Shown: positions 10,365 through 20,344 of the stretch, one piece after another
Layout of the letters: the number at the start of each line of letters is the position of its first letter
Position numbering within the stretch: position 1 is the first letter of the stretch
NCBI GenBank assembly: GCA_963576475.1
Contig: OY754972.1
Span: 7,893,427-7,957,426 of the forward strand
Direction: 5' to 3'
Source of the DNA: Molanna angustata
Taxonomy: Eukaryota; Arthropoda; Insecta; Trichoptera; Molannidae
DNA: 64,000 nucleotides
Program-made: the position numbers and the translations under genes
Notes under the pieces: generated by a model
What the model was told of the DNA's origin: nothing
What the model saw: the letters and a program-made list of their open reading frames with translations, nothing else
Database searches by the model: none

Positions 10365-13241
10365 TTATGTCATCGCGTGTTGTGGTGATGATTTTTGAAT
10401 GTGTTTTATTTCGTGTTTGAATGCTGTGTATGATTTGGAGAAGATGTGTGTGTCTGGAAAGGTTTTGTTGTATTCATTGCACATTCTGTTGGTTGGTTTC
10501 CTAAATCCTGCATTTGTGTTTGAAGTTGACGGGAGGAAGAGCAAGTTGTTTCTTAGGCATCTGAGTGGTGCATGTATGTTAATTGAGCTAACGAGTGCTG
10601 GACAGTCAAACGTGCTATTGATTATTTTGTGTAGTGTTGTCATGTCAAATAGGGTACGTCTCTCTTTTAGTGTGCATAGATTGTAATTATTAAGTAGGTC
10701 AGTGTATGGTAGTCGGGGATTCTGTGTTCTGTATTGCATAGTCTTGAGGTATTTTTTCTGAATTGTTTCAATTTTTTCGGCGTATATGTTGTAATGTGGA
10801 TTCCATATTTGAGAGCAGTATTCGAGTTGTGAGCGGATTAACGTATTATATAATATTAAATATGAGCTGGTTTTTTTGAATTCTTTAGTCAATCTCATCA
10901 CAAAACCCATCATTTTATATGCTTTGTTGATTATGTTTTCCACATGGATGTCAAAATGAAGTTTGCTATCAAACACAACTCCTAGATCCCGAATATTGTT
11001 GACTTTGTCAAGTGGATGAGTGTCGATGTAGTAATTATGTTGGATAATATTTTTATTTTTTGTAAATATGATAGTCTTGCATTTAGCTAAATTAAGATTT
11101 AGTTTATTTCGGTGACAGTAATCGTTTAATCTATTTAGGTCGTCCTGGAGAGCTGTGCAATCGTGTACATGTTTAATTTTAAGGAAAATTTTTAAATCGT
11201 CAGCAAATATTAAAAAATTACTATTTATGAAACATGAGTTGATATCGTTAATTAATATCGTGAAGAGTAGTGGGCCAAGGATTGAACCTTGAGGTGCTCC
11301 AGAAGTTATTTTTACTTTATTGGAGGAATGGCCGTTGAGAACAACTACCTGATGCCTATTTGTAATGTATGATTTTGTCCACCTGAGTAGGCTGCCTTTA
11401 ATTCCATTATCTGATAATTTTTCCATTAATATACTATGGTCCACTTTGTCGAAGGCCTTCTTGAAGTCTGTATAAATTGAGTCAATTTGAATTTTGTCGT
11501 CGAGTGATTGGAAGAGATATTCTGAGTATACTAGCAAGTTAGTTGTCGTTGATTTGTTAGGCATGAAACCATGTTGCTCATCTACTATATCTCTTTTCAC
11601 GGTTGCTAATATTTGTCCATGAACGATTTTTTCAAGAACCTTAGGTATTGCTGACAGTATTGATATAGGTCTATAATTTTCGATGTCATTTGTGTTGCCG
11701 CCTTTGTGAATAGGGGTAATGAAAGCTTTTTTCCATTTATCGGGGAATACCCCTTCTGATAAACACTGATTGAATATCAGCGCTAAAGGGTGACTTATTG
11801 AGTATGCAGTTTTTTGAAGAAAGAATGGGGGAATTTTGTCCGGGCCTGGACCTTTACTGATATCTAAGGAAATAAGAATTTTCCTAAGTTCACCTAGATT
11901 TATCCTGATAGATGACAGATTGACAGAATTATTACTATCTGGAATGATGTTGTTTTGGTCAGATGGTAATTCGGGTTCAAATACCGATTCAAAATAATCT
12001 GAGAACATGTTTGCTATTTCGTTTGGCTGACTGGAGGTTTTCACTTTGTATGTCATCGTAGAAGGATAGCCTGATGTAGTTTTTAGGGATTTAGTATACG
12101 CCCAGAAACTTTTAAGATTACTAGTCAAGTTATTCTCAATGTTAGCTATGTATGTTCGGTGATGATCTTTTAGTAATTTTTTGAAACGTCGTCGAAGTAA
12201 AGAATAGGAGTTGAAGTCTGCTTCGTTTCCGTAAATTTTCCATTTCTTCCAGTACTTACATTTTTCTTTTGAGATATGGATTAGAGCAGGAGAGAACCAA
12301 ATGGGATATTTGAGGCTGCGTGTTTTCTTGAGCGGTACATATTCGTTGATGATTGTATAAAGAATATCGTAGAAGTAATCAACGGCAGTAGAGGCATTTA
12401 TGTCTCTAAAAATGTTTTCCCAGTTTGTATAAAGTATGTGTTCGTTGATCGCTTCGTAATTACCATTTCTGTAGTCGAATTTTTTCAGGTCTTGAGTAGG
12501 CAATGTAGTTAGAGCTTGTGTGGATAAGATTATGTTCAGTGCTGGGTGATGTCGATCTTCGTGGGTGATTGGATCGATGGACTGAGTAACTGAGCAACGG
12601 TCATGAGACATAACTAGATCTAGTGTTTTATTATTTATGTTAGGTATTTTGTTATGTTGAGAAAGATTCATGAGAGACATTAAATTAATTAGAGCTCCAG
12701 CGACGGGATTTCTGATATTAATAATGTTATTTGTAGGTGAGTCATGTGTCCAATCTATGCTAGGAATATTGTAGTCTCCAAGTATGAGCATATTCATGTT
12801 AGTGTGTTGTGTGTATAGATTACATAATGTATTAAATTGTAATTCGTAAGTGGATAACGGAGTATTTGGGGGAATGTAAGTTGCCGCAATAATAAGTTTT
12901 TTGTCGCCAATGTTCTTGTCTGGAGAGGTATTCAGTGTTATAAATATGTCTTCGATAGATTTGCTTTCCCACCCGTACATACGGACTGCCGTGTAATTTT
13001 TATGTATTGCTACGAGGACGCCGCCAAATCCTTTTTTATTGCTTGTCTGATTATCCCTGTCTCTGCGGTGTACAATATACCTATTATCAAATAATTCCGA
13101 GTTATACATATTTGGACACAATCCTGTTTCTGTGAGAACAAAAATATCGTAGTTATTATTCAATATGTTCATGTATGTATCATGAAGTTTGGTTCTGAGA
13201 CCATTACAATTTTGGTAATATATTGTTAGGGTTTTATCCAT
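10365..13241 (-). CDS. LINE-1 ORF2: AP-type endonuclease and reverse transcriptase
   Basis: 958 codons, uninterrupted. The N-terminal ~230 residues are an exonuclease-endonuclease-phosphatase fold: YYQNCNGL, LTETGL (catalytic Glu), GGVLVAI, AATYIPPN, LGDYN and TLDLVMS; the last motif reads EDRHHPAL where SDHxP is usual. The RT domain follows at about 480-780: YRPISILSAIPKVLEKIVH, QHGFMPNKSTTTNLL, motif A SIYTDFKKAFDKVDHS, motif B GAPQGSILGPLLF and motif C FLIFADDLKIF. The thumb has RDLGVVFDSKLHF, INKAYKMMGFVMR and LIRSQLEYCSQIWNPHY. The product nicks target DNA and primes cDNA synthesis on LINE RNA. Its ATG overlaps the stop of the upstream frame in ATGGATAA. Clade assignment (Jockey/CR1 group) is from motif style only. 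Confidence 0.93.
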   Translation of the reverse strand: MDKTLTIYYQNCNGLRTKLHDTYMNILNNNYDIFVLTETGLCPNMYNSELFDNRYIVHRRDRDNQTSNKKGFGGVLVAIHKNYTAVRMYGWESKSIEDIFITLNTSPDKNIGDKKLIIAATYIPPNTPLSTYELQFNTLCNLYTQHTNMNMLILGDYNIPSIDWTHDSPTNNIINIRNPVAGALINLMSLMNLSQHNKIPNINNKTLDLVMSHDRCSVTQSIDPITHEDRHHPALNIILSTQALTTLPTQDLKKFDYRNGNYEAINEHILYTNWENIFRDINASTAVDYFYDILYTIINEYVPLKKTRSLKYPIWFSPALIHISKEKCKYWKKWKIYGNEADFNSYSLLRRRFKKLLKDHHRTYIANIENNLTSNLKSFWAYTKSLKTTSGYPSTMTYKVKTSSQPNEIANMFSDYFESVFEPELPSDQNNIIPDSNNSVNLSSIRINLGELRKILISLDISKGPGPDKIPPFFLQKTAYSISHPLALIFNQCLSEGVFPDKWKKAFITPIHKGGNTNDIENYRPISILSAIPKVLEKIVHGQILATVKRDIVDEQHGFMPNKSTTTNLLVYSEYLFQSLDDKIQIDSIYTDFKKAFDKVDHSILMEKLSDNGIKGSLLRWTKSYITNRHQVVVLNGHSSNKVKITSGAPQGSILGPLLFTILINDINSCFINSNFLIFADDLKIFLKIKHVHDCTALQDDLNRLNDYCHRNKLNLNLAKCKTIIFTKNKNIIQHNYYIDTHPLDKVNNIRDLGVVFDSKLHFDIHVENIINKAYKMMGFVMRLTKEFKKTSSYLILYNTLIRSQLEYCSQIWNPHYNIYAEKIETIQKKYLKTMQYRTQNPRLPYTDLLNNYNLCTLKERRTLFDMTTLHKIINSTFDCPALVSSINIHAPLRCLRNNLLFLPSTSNTNAGFRKPTNRMCNEYNKTFPDTHIFSKSYTAFKHEIKHIQKSSPQHAMT

Positions 13242-14352
13242 TTTTATGTTCAGTTATGTTGGTTGACGTGTAGGCACCTATACCGCACTGAACGCTCCAT
13301 TTCTGAAGTGGTTTTGTGACACCGAGTGAGAATTTATTGAAAAACAATTGTTTTTTTTTTATAGTAAGTGCGTTATATACCTTGTCGCAATGACAATATT
13401 TAGTGGGCTTAAGTCTTAGAATTATCTTACTGCATTTAATTACAAGTATTATAGGTAAATTATTAGGTAATCTTATACCATAGTTCCATGACAGAGATAT
13501 CAGTAGTATTTCTTGGATAAAAGATAAAAGATACATTATATTTAACTGTGCGACGATTTTGTAAGTACATAATATTGCTTTAAATTTAAATTTTCGCACT
13601 TGTAACACAGTTAGTGCATCTACTATGCCTCGATACGAAATTAGTATTGTTGTGCAAGCACGCAGTTGAATACAGTGATACATAGTGTAATTCTGTTTGT
13701 TTAAAAATATTTTTGGAATAGCGATTAATGCATAGTAGTGCAGGTGGAGTACATTAAATTTATGTTTAATCAGAGCATTATAAAAATAGTTTAGTGTAGA
13801 TGTATTATATCCATTAGGATAAGTAATATTTTTTGATATTATGTCATAGTGCGAGTATGACAACGAAAAATTCGAATAAAGTGCGTATAATAACAACGAA
13901 AAAATCGAACGTGCGCGCAATACAGGTGCGTAAATGTTAGTAGGTTTATAATTGAGTTTGTGTAATGTCGTGATAAGTATTTGATATGAGAAAATTGTGA
14001 AATTGCATTGCATTAGTAGTGAATATTTTGTCAGTGTTCTTGATTGACAATGAGTTTCATTGTGATTACATAATACATAATTATATGGGTAAGTGCAATA
14101 ATGTAATTTAAACATGTTTTCCCGTAGATAGGAATGTCTATGGAATACACAGTTGGATGAAATCATTGTATATGGCAAATGTAAATAAGAGTTAAATGAA
14201 TTGTGTGAGATGTATAAATTTACGTATGTATATAAATATAGAGTGTATATAAATATAAAGTATAAGCAGTACAAACAGCCTGGACCGAGAAAAAGGATAT
14301 AACATATCATAGTATTTACATTTTTGTCAAATCTAATTCGTTTTTTAGACAT
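13234..14352 (-). CDS. Unrecognised 372-codon frame bridging LINE-1 ORF1 and ORF2
   Basis: This frame starts 37 nt inside the end of ORF1 and ends 8 nt inside ORF2. I recognise no domain. The translation is rich in Leu, Ile, Tyr, Asn and Cys, with hydrophobic runs such as LFLGPGCLYCLYFIFIYTLY near the N-terminus. In DNA this AT-rich a stop-free run of 372 codons is very unlikely by chance. It could be a third LINE ORF, a C-terminal extension of ORF1 reached by frameshifting, or a frame that couples ORF1 and ORF2 translation. Translation is unproven. Confidence 0.45.
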   Translation of the reverse strand: MSKKRIRFDKNVNTMICYILFLGPGCLYCLYFIFIYTLYLYTYVNLYISHNSFNSYLHLPYTMISSNCVFHRHSYLRENMFKLHYCTYPYNYVLCNHNETHCQSRTLTKYSLLMQCNFTIFSYQILITTLHKLNYKPTNIYAPVLRARSIFSLLLYALYSNFSLSYSHYDIISKNITYPNGYNTSTLNYFYNALIKHKFNVLHLHYYALIAIPKIFLNKQNYTMYHCIQLRACTTILISYRGIVDALTVLQVRKFKFKAILCTYKIVAQLNIMYLLSFIQEILLISLSWNYGIRLPNNLPIILVIKCSKIILRLKPTKYCHCDKVYNALTIKKKQLFFNKFSLGVTKPLQKWSVQCGIGAYTSTNITEHKNG

Positions 14353-14981
14353 AGTACATGAGAAGTTTCGTCTTTTCTAGCATATATATTAAAATTCTTG
14401 ATCCATACAAATTTGTACCGCTTATTGTAAGCCGTTTGTCGGGCGTTCTTGTATAGTAATTTGTTTTTGAGCGTCAAGTGCTCTGACAAGTATATTCTTT
14501 GTTGTGTCTCTGCGGAACCAATGTCTTCTGTAGTCAAGTTTCGACGTTTCTTGGCTGCAGTCAGTAGTTCATCACGCTTCGATTTGGAGTAGAGCCGGAG
14601 TATGATGTTCTTAGGGCGGTTTTCCTTCGTGTCTCCGTGGGCCACGCGATGAACCTCTTCAATGTCTTCTGCAGAAATCGAACAGCCTATTGTCTGGGCA
14701 ATTTTGCACACGATGGACACAATATTTTCATCTCGCTTCTGAGGGACATTTTGTATTTCTACATTGTTGCGCCTGGCTTGCTGCTCCATCTTATCCAACC
14801 GAAAGGTTAATTGAGCAGCATGAGATTTCAAGTCATCAGTGTTAGATTCGTTGAATTTATTGCTGAGGCAGAGTAGATTGTTAGTTAATTCTTCGTTCTT
14901 CCTTTCGACCTCTTGTAGCCTTGCTAAGGTTTCGCTGTTGGTAGTTGACAGATTAGATATTGTTTCTAGTAATTTAGACAT
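14316..14981 (-). CDS. LINE-1 ORF1: coiled-coil protein with FP25K-like domain
   Basis: About 221 codons from the Met at 14981; an upstream in-frame Met at 15041 would add 20 residues of low-complexity NT-K-Y sequence, so I prefer the internal start. Residues ~1-85 form a heptad-rich coiled coil (ETLARLQEVERKNEELTNNL, DDLKSHAAQLTFRLDKMEQQ). The rest has the pattern shared by insect LINE ORF1s and the Baculovirus FP family: RRNNVEIQNVP, IAQTIGCSISAEDIEEVHRV, RPKNIILRLYSKSKRDELL, and IYLSEHLTLKNKLLYKNAR near the end. Known role in LINEs: RNA binding in the RNP. ORF1 and the bridging frame overlap by 37 nt. Confidence 0.8.
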   Translation of the reverse strand: MSKLLETISNLSTTNSETLARLQEVERKNEELTNNLLCLSNKFNESNTDDLKSHAAQLTFRLDKMEQQARRNNVEIQNVPQKRDENIVSIVCKIAQTIGCSISAEDIEEVHRVAHGDTKENRPKNIILRLYSKSKRDELLTAAKKRRNLTTEDIGSAETQQRIYLSEHLTLKNKLLYKNARQTAYNKRYKFVWIKNFNIYARKDETSHVLCLKNELDLTKM

Positions 14982-15036
14982 TTGCTGTTCCAAATTTTTT
15001 GTGTAAGTGTATTTTTGTGTAAGTGTATTTGTATTT

Positions 15037-15150
15037 TTCATTGCTGTTTTTCTTTTTTTATAGTATTTTAGTTCTATGTGTTTCTCATTGTTGTTCTTTT
15101 TTATTGTATTTTAGTTTTTTGTATTTCTCGTTCTTGTTTTTTTTTATATT
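15037..15150. repeat. T-rich minisatellite, right half
   Basis: Same unit as 8510-8725 (TTTTATTGTATTTTAGTTTT, TTTCTCATTGTTG). It directly follows the 5' side of LINE-1. Confidence 0.75.
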
Positions 15151-15244
15151 GTACTATACATTTTTTTGTAATTTTTGTATATATGCCCTACACAGGTAGT
15201 TGATTGATGAAATAAAATAAAAACCTATTAGACTAAAAAGACCT

Positions 15245-15370
15245 TTTCTGAGAAGTAAACAATATACTATCCTTCAGCTTGTCACGAAGGGGAAGATTGA
15301 GGTTTGTAGAGGGGTCTGAAGAAAGCAGCTTTGGCTTCGAAACTCTGGAGAAGAAATACTAATAAAAAAA
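15245..15370 (+). mobile_element. LINE C-terminal scrap
   Basis: The plus strand reads LQLVTKGKIEVCRGV and, after one interruption, KQLWLRNSGEE, matching the GKIEGRRGVGRKQLSWLR end motif of the 39560-40000 remnant. An A-rich tail follows at about 15360. Confidence 0.55.
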
Positions 15371-15394
15371 AATATATCCTAGTTAAACAAGTCC

Positions 15395-15540
15395 TTGTAT
15401 TCCCTTCTACACATCTTCTTATATTCCCTAAATTAAGCATAAACGCTTGTGTTATAGGTAAACGAAATCGGTCGAGGCAAGATTTGAACTCGCTACCACT
15501 GGATTACTAGCCCAGCGCGCTAACCGCTCTGCCATCGATA
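15395..15540 (-). mobile_element. SINE family 3 (tRNA-Thr-like head), minus copy
   Basis: The reverse strand begins GGCAGAGCGGTTAGCGCGCT, has a CTGGG(C/T)TAGTAATCCAG anticodon arm with loop TTAGTAA-type (AGT-like anticodon, Thr by position) and a GCGAGTTCAAATC B box. A body CACCTATAACACAAGC-like follows. The A and B boxes are pol III promoter elements. Copies: 32436-32620, 39509-39555, 61080-61165. Confidence 0.8.
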
Positions 15541-15584
15541 ATAAATAAAAATATACCCCCAAATAAATAGACATATAACTTTTT

Positions 15585-15640
15585 GTGGGGATTGCACGCA
15601 TGTGTCGTGATTCCTTTTATAAAGTAATGTACAACCGTAC
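15585..15640 (-). repeat. Family H fragment
   Basis: The stretch with GCACGCATGTGTCGTGATTCC, TTTTATAAAGTAATGTACA resembles 21070-21120 (ACGCATGTGTTGGACTTC, TTTTATAAAGTTATGCACA). The 76-codon plus ORF here spans two unrelated repeats and is not a gene. Confidence 0.45.
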
Positions 15641-15714
15641 ACCTGTCGCTGGTTATCTCACAATAATTTTGATTCCATGTCTTGAGGGTATGTATAATTT
15701 CTTCTTCTCTTCTT

Positions 15715-15840
15715 CTTCGATGGCGCTACAGCCCAAGTCGAGCCTTGGCCTCCTTCAACTTCTGCCTCCAACCCCGTCTGTCCTCAGCTGCCGTCCTCCA
15801 GTTTGTAACGCTTAAGAGCTGTACTACATCCCTCCTGCAT
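15715..15840 (-). mobile_element. RTE-like LINE 3' end fragment with (GAA)n tail
   Basis: The minus strand is a close relative of the last ~80 nt of the element at 9128-10295: the shared 3' end (GAGGCCAAGGCTCGA, GGGCTGTAG) is followed here by CGCCATCGAAGAAGAAGAG. The tail of GAA triplets is at 15700-15720. It is 5' truncated. Confidence 0.75.
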
Positions 15841-16500
15841 GTATAATTTACTCACTTTAAGTCTTCGAAACGATTATTCTGTTTTTTATGTAAAAATCAC
15901 CCAGAAAACGACCAAATGCTTGGGGAACGAAAAAACATCTCTTTTGTGTTGCATATTTTTCAAAACTGTCTTTGATAAAGAATATGAGTATGAAAATATT
16001 GCTCGTTGTCTGCAATGATTGATGGTTGCTGGTGCAGACGCATGCATCATGCATGTCAACTGGGCTCTGTGCAGAGGGCGCCTCCCATCTCCCCAGTGGA
16101 CTATTGTGGAAGTAAACTGTAATTGATGAATGTCTCCCCTTTCTACCTCTCAATGCCTCCACGCGCACCCTGTCAACCATCCATCCCCCCCCCTCTTGGC
16201 TAATGCACCGAGACCTCTGCGCGATTTACACTTAGCGGCGAAATTGGAAATAATGCGCTTTGGATTTACGGCGTCGGATACGCTCGAGTGGATTTATGGC
16301 GTTTGGAAGCAGTCGCCAGACGATATAATGAACGAGGATTGAGAGAAATTCATTTTAGTTTGATGCACGTATTAGCTGTAGTCTGTCAAAAAATCTGTTT
16401 ATTTTTACGCTCCACTACTGTTCATCATCCACCACCACCCGTTATGCTTATGGGGACTAATAACGGCCCCTTGCAAAAGAACATATGAAGAGTCCGGGAA
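15841..16500. other. Non-coding stretch of mixed composition
   Basis: About 16020-16330 is less AT-rich than its surroundings and includes CACCTCCC/CCCCCCCC runs. Several frames are open for 60-107 codons, but none has a recognisable protein or plausible splice context. I see nothing I can name. Confidence 0.4.
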
Positions 16501-16547
16501 CTTTAAAACCTTGCAGACACTGCACTTAATGTGCCAAAGAGAGCTAA

Positions 16548-16790
16548 TCATGTTGAAACAACTGGCTCACTGCTCAATGATAGCGAAGATAAAAGTGCAC
16601 CGAATTTAAGACAGAAAGTCTTGAAAGCCCTTAAATTGCTCTTCGTGGCTACAAGGTCCGCATGTCCAATGGGTCCAAAGAAATTCCCTCGGACATCGCC
16701 GTAGAGTTCTTGTCGGAAAGTTGACACGGAGAAGTTAGTGCATTCCCATAGGATATGCTCAGAAGTCTGTTCACGCTCCACTACTATGGA
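16548..16790 (-). mobile_element. R1/I-like LINE C-terminal remnant
   Basis: The minus strand reads VEREQTSEHILWECTNFS then RQELYGDVRG, the C-terminal (H/C-rich) tail motif (ExxEHxLxxCxxF) of R1/I/Jockey-type ORF2s. The upstream part is cut off at about 16790, where repeat family D begins. Confidence 0.6.
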
Positions 16791-17400
16791 ATAGTGGAGA
16801 GCAAGGCCGTAGCCAGAAAATAATTTCGGGGGGGGGTTAGCTTAGTGGAACAGTAGAAACAAGTCGCCCCGCGAGCGTATCCCCGTGCGAGTACTAAGCG
16901 AACATAAAGCACAGTCATCTTAAGTAATAAAGGAACGATAGTGTTAGTGTGTGTGTATGTGTTTGTCTCACGCGTTTGCAGAAATAAGAACATCTAAAAA
17001 TCTAATGTATGTGCAAGCATGCACCAGTATACCTGACGCAGTGTCACGATAAACAAATGTGATAAAAATGCTGAATTATTAAATATATTTCAATAATTAT
17101 TTTTTTCATACAAAATTTTGAAATGGGTGCACCGTACAACAAAGTGAAATGGATGTACCGTATGTAACTGCAGTCTCATTGTTACTTACTAAAGAAATAT
17201 CTTCTTTTTTTCTGGCTACGGCCTTGGTGGAGAGTAATGGTTTCACAATTTTTAAGCGTATTTTTTACATCAATTTCTCAACGGGTATCATGAATAGAGT
17301 GGACTTTATGAGTTTCATCGTGATGTGTTTGTATGTTATGTGTTTGCATGTGTATAGTGTATACGGCGTACGCCCTATACGCCGTATCTTTTTTGTATAA
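16791..17400. repeat. Interspersed repeat families D and C
   Basis: Two landmarks show family D: GTGGAGAGCAAGGCCGTAGCC at about 16792 and, in the opposite sense, GGCTACGGCC...GGAGAGTAATGG at 17214. The part 17240-17400 matches the reverse strand of 63180-63346 (CAATTTCTCAACGGGTATCA) and 1690-1780, and ends in nested CGGCGTACGCC palindromes. Between them, 16915-17120 is family C, also at 45250-45470 (ACCAGTATACCTGA, CAGTGTCACG, ATGCTGAATT). Confidence 0.6.
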
Positions 17401-17627
17401 ATAGAAGTCAACAGATACTACATATATCTGTCGGAGCGTTTTTCACCCGATAAATTTACAGAGCGTTTGGTGCGTACACTCGACTTACAATCTTTGCCAC
17501 AGAGTGTCTTTCAAGCGTCTGTTTTCGGTCATTATGAACGACTCAGAGCGTCACTGAGTGCACTCGGCGTTCGTTGTGAACGCAGCCCAGTATTTGTTTG
17601 AATAGGTACTTTTAGTAAGTATTACAT

Positions 17628-18565
17628 TAGAGATCTGGGAATAATAATAGATGCCAAATTAACATATGAACAACACATACAAACCATCACAAATAAAGCC
17701 TATCAAATGCTCGGTTTCGTTATCCGTAGCTGTAAACAATTCAAAAACATTAATACACTAAAAACACTATACTTTACATACATTCGTCCTCACCTGGAAT
17801 TCTGTACACCAATATGGAACCCTCATTAAAAGTCTACATTAATCAAATATAAAATATTCAAAAAACCTTTTTGAAACACTTGGAGAGACGCCTTTATGTT
17901 GAACACATTAATTATAATACTTCTACCAGAAACTTCAATATGACTACATTACAAAACAGGAGACTTTATTTTGACCAAATATCACTTTACAAAATTAGCA
18001 ATAACTTGATTGACTCGCCGGACATACTCAATAATATATCACTCACTCCATATACCAAATAGATATACCCGCTCACATAATTTATTTCACTTACCAGTAT
18101 GCCACACTAATTACAGATACTTTGCACCTTTGTTTATGTAGAATTCAGTGAGATTACAATACACATTTCAAACACACGGACATTTTTCACGACACATTAC
18201 TGCATTATCAAAGACAGATAAAGATGTTCTTAAACCCTAACACACAATCCAACAATCCACTCCTCAATCACTAATGATCCCTCCTTGTCATCCTAAAACA
18301 TATTATGTACCTACTTGTTTTTTTCTTATATTATTGTACTTTTATATTATTATTATTTTTTATGTATCTTAACTCTCTTTTTTTTAAATTGATGTTACTT
18401 GTTGTATAATTTTTTTTTCATAACTAAGTATGTAACCAAACATTGTACATTCACAAATGTAAATAGAAGAAAGCATTTTTGGCTATGTTAAAATTTAAAA
18501 ACTGAATTGTAAATCATATAATTAACAGCTGTAGCTTTCTGAGAGTAAATAAATAAGTAAATAAA
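17628..18565 (+). mobile_element. 5'-truncated Jockey/CR1-like LINE with 12-bp target duplication
   Basis: TAAGTATTACAT occurs at 17616-17627 and 18566-18577, bounding 938 bp. The insert opens inside the RT thumb: RDLGIIIDAKLTYEQHIQ, NKAYQMLGFVIRSCKQF, TYIRPHLEFCTPIWNPH, then stops and a frameshift downstream (63-codon frame 17871-18062). The 3'UTR ends in (TAAATAAG)n at 18545-18566. Decayed but with clean borders. Confidence 0.88.
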
Positions 18566-18728
18566 TAAGTATTACATACTTTGATGATATCATTTTGGGC
18601 TTTATCTATTAGCCATAATATTTTATTTAGTATCTTCAGTTTCTTATTTGGAATGATACGGGAACTCAATCATTAGACATAATGGTGACCTCGTGGGTGC
18701 CTGAAATAAAGGTTATCTTATAATATAT

Positions 18729-19730
18729 ACTAGTTGCATGTAACACATGAAATCCAACTGTCGATAGCGATAGTATGTATAGTTGAAGAATAAGAAACAA
18801 ACTATAAACCCATAAATCCTAATTATTGAAAATTTTAACACATGTAGGTATGTATGTCAAGATAGGACAGTATGGAGGTCAGTCCTGTTTTCCTACCCGG
18901 AATATGAAAACAGCATGATGGTTCTGTATGTATGTTTGGAGATTAAGTACCTATCAAACTATTAAGTCTTCTTACATATTGTGTATAGGCGACTGCCCTA
19001 CAAATTGTATGAAGCAATGTCGTCACTACATTCAATTTTTATAAAAATTGTAAAAAAAAGTTTGAGATGTGCTAATACCATGTTAATATTTTTTATAGAA
19101 AATTAAATTACCTAGTTGGGGTGTTTCGGCTTTTTTCGATATTTAAAAAAAAATGAAAATATAGGCAGTTTAACTCATAAATTTATCATAAAAAAAATAT
19201 TTTTCTTAATAAAAAATGTTTGAGATACCCTGGAATTTTTTTGAATAAAATAATTTGAGATTTTGTATTTTTCTATGTTTATACCAATTTTCAGCGTTTT
19301 AGCTTTTATGGTTTCTGAGATATATGGAAATATAAATTAAAAATTCAAAAGTTGATAACCCCTGACTGAAACAAAAATTCAAAATTCTGAGTATAAAAGT
19401 TTTGTAGGCCTATAACTGTTTATATATTCTGAAATTTTGGGCTTTGTAAATTGAGCGGATCAAAAGTTATAAGGGGGGACGGACACACACACAGACACAC
19501 AGACACACACACACACACACAGACACACGAAATGTTCTACTCCAAATTCTGAATAAATCCGTGTATGGAACATATATGCTGCGAAGCCTCTAAGTTGGTG
19601 TTTTTTGACTTCAAAGTTGGAAAAGCCGTGAAAAAAGTAGACCTCTGCATACAATTCTCGCGTATCCTGGCTTGAAACATTGTCGATATGTTAAGAGAAC
19701 AAAGTTCTCCTGAACAAATCGACAGTTGGA
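18729..19730 (+). mobile_element. Repeat family A, copy A1
   Basis: The element starts ACTAGTTGCATGTAACACAT. It carries ATCCAACTGTCGAT at 18752-18765 and its exact reverse complement ATCGACAGTTGGAT at 19718-19731. Landmarks in order: GGATAGTATGGAGGTCAGTC-like, AGTTGGGGTGTTTCGGC, TAACCCCTGACTGAAAC, TTGTAGGCCTATAA, ATTGAGCGGATCAAAAG, a (CA)n run near 19483-19520, and GCGAAGCCTCTAAGTTGGTG. It encodes nothing. Other copies: 21812, 29517, 40800, 59262. Confidence 0.88.
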
Positions 19731-20344
19731 TAAACATTTTGGTGCTTCAACTGTTTTCCAATCTACTTTTTCCTTGTTTTTATTCCATAGACAAAAATAG
19801 AATTATTTTTGCCAACTCTTTTATTGTTTTTTCCGAGAAGTTATCACGTCAACATGTCATCTACGTAGGTACAACGGTTAGGTAATGAGAAAAGTATTCC
19901 AAAGTTGAATAGTGGGGCGCAAAACTCTCTTTGAAAGTCGAATCGCTTTTCGCTCATCGCTTCCAAGCGGCGGAGTTCGTCGCAAGTTGAAATTTGAATA
20001 TCGAATAGAAAATGTCCACGAACTTTGGAAAATTCCAAAAGTCGTCTATCTTCGGTTTGAAATGATAATTAAGATCAGATGCATATTTAAAGGATTGAGG
20101 GGTTTCAAATATGCAGTTGATTTATATTCATATTCACGCTGAACTTTAAGCCTGGTTTCCTACATTTCAAAATCAAATGTAATAGTATATTTTTTTATGC
20201 CTATTTAAAATTTCAAAATATTTTTTTCTCGTCAACCTCGTTTTCTCATCACTAAAATAGACGAAAAATGAAATATTAAAGTATATTTTATTTTAATGTC
20301 AAATATTAATTTACAACACTCAATCACACTTTGTCACTTTATGG
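19731..20344. other. Non-coding stretch
   Basis: Three overlapping 60-80-codon frames occur around 19690-20140, but I recognise no protein and no splice-consistent exon. Nothing else noted. Confidence 0.4.

Larger units (their letters stand above)
8726..15036 (-). mobile_element. LINE-1: near full-length Jockey/CR1-type non-LTR retrotransposon
   Basis: On the minus strand the order is ORF1 (14981-14316), a 372-codon bridging frame (14352-13234), ORF2 (13241-10365), a 3'UTR and a TAAA-type tail at about 8749-8726. The 3'UTR is interrupted by a 1168-bp RTE-like insertion (9128-10295), so the element proper is about 5.1 kb. A second copy of its 3' end lies at 58499-59088 and confirms the 3'UTR limits. 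The 5' edge near 15036 is inferred from the flanking T-rich array. ORF2 has no stop or frameshift, suggesting a young copy. Confidence 0.8.

Noticed and set aside
14316..15041. FP25K-like ORF1 as a sign of an integrated baculovirus
   Set aside because: The domain is common in insect LINE ORF1 proteins, and here it sits directly upstream of a LINE ORF2 on the same strand; no other viral gene is present.
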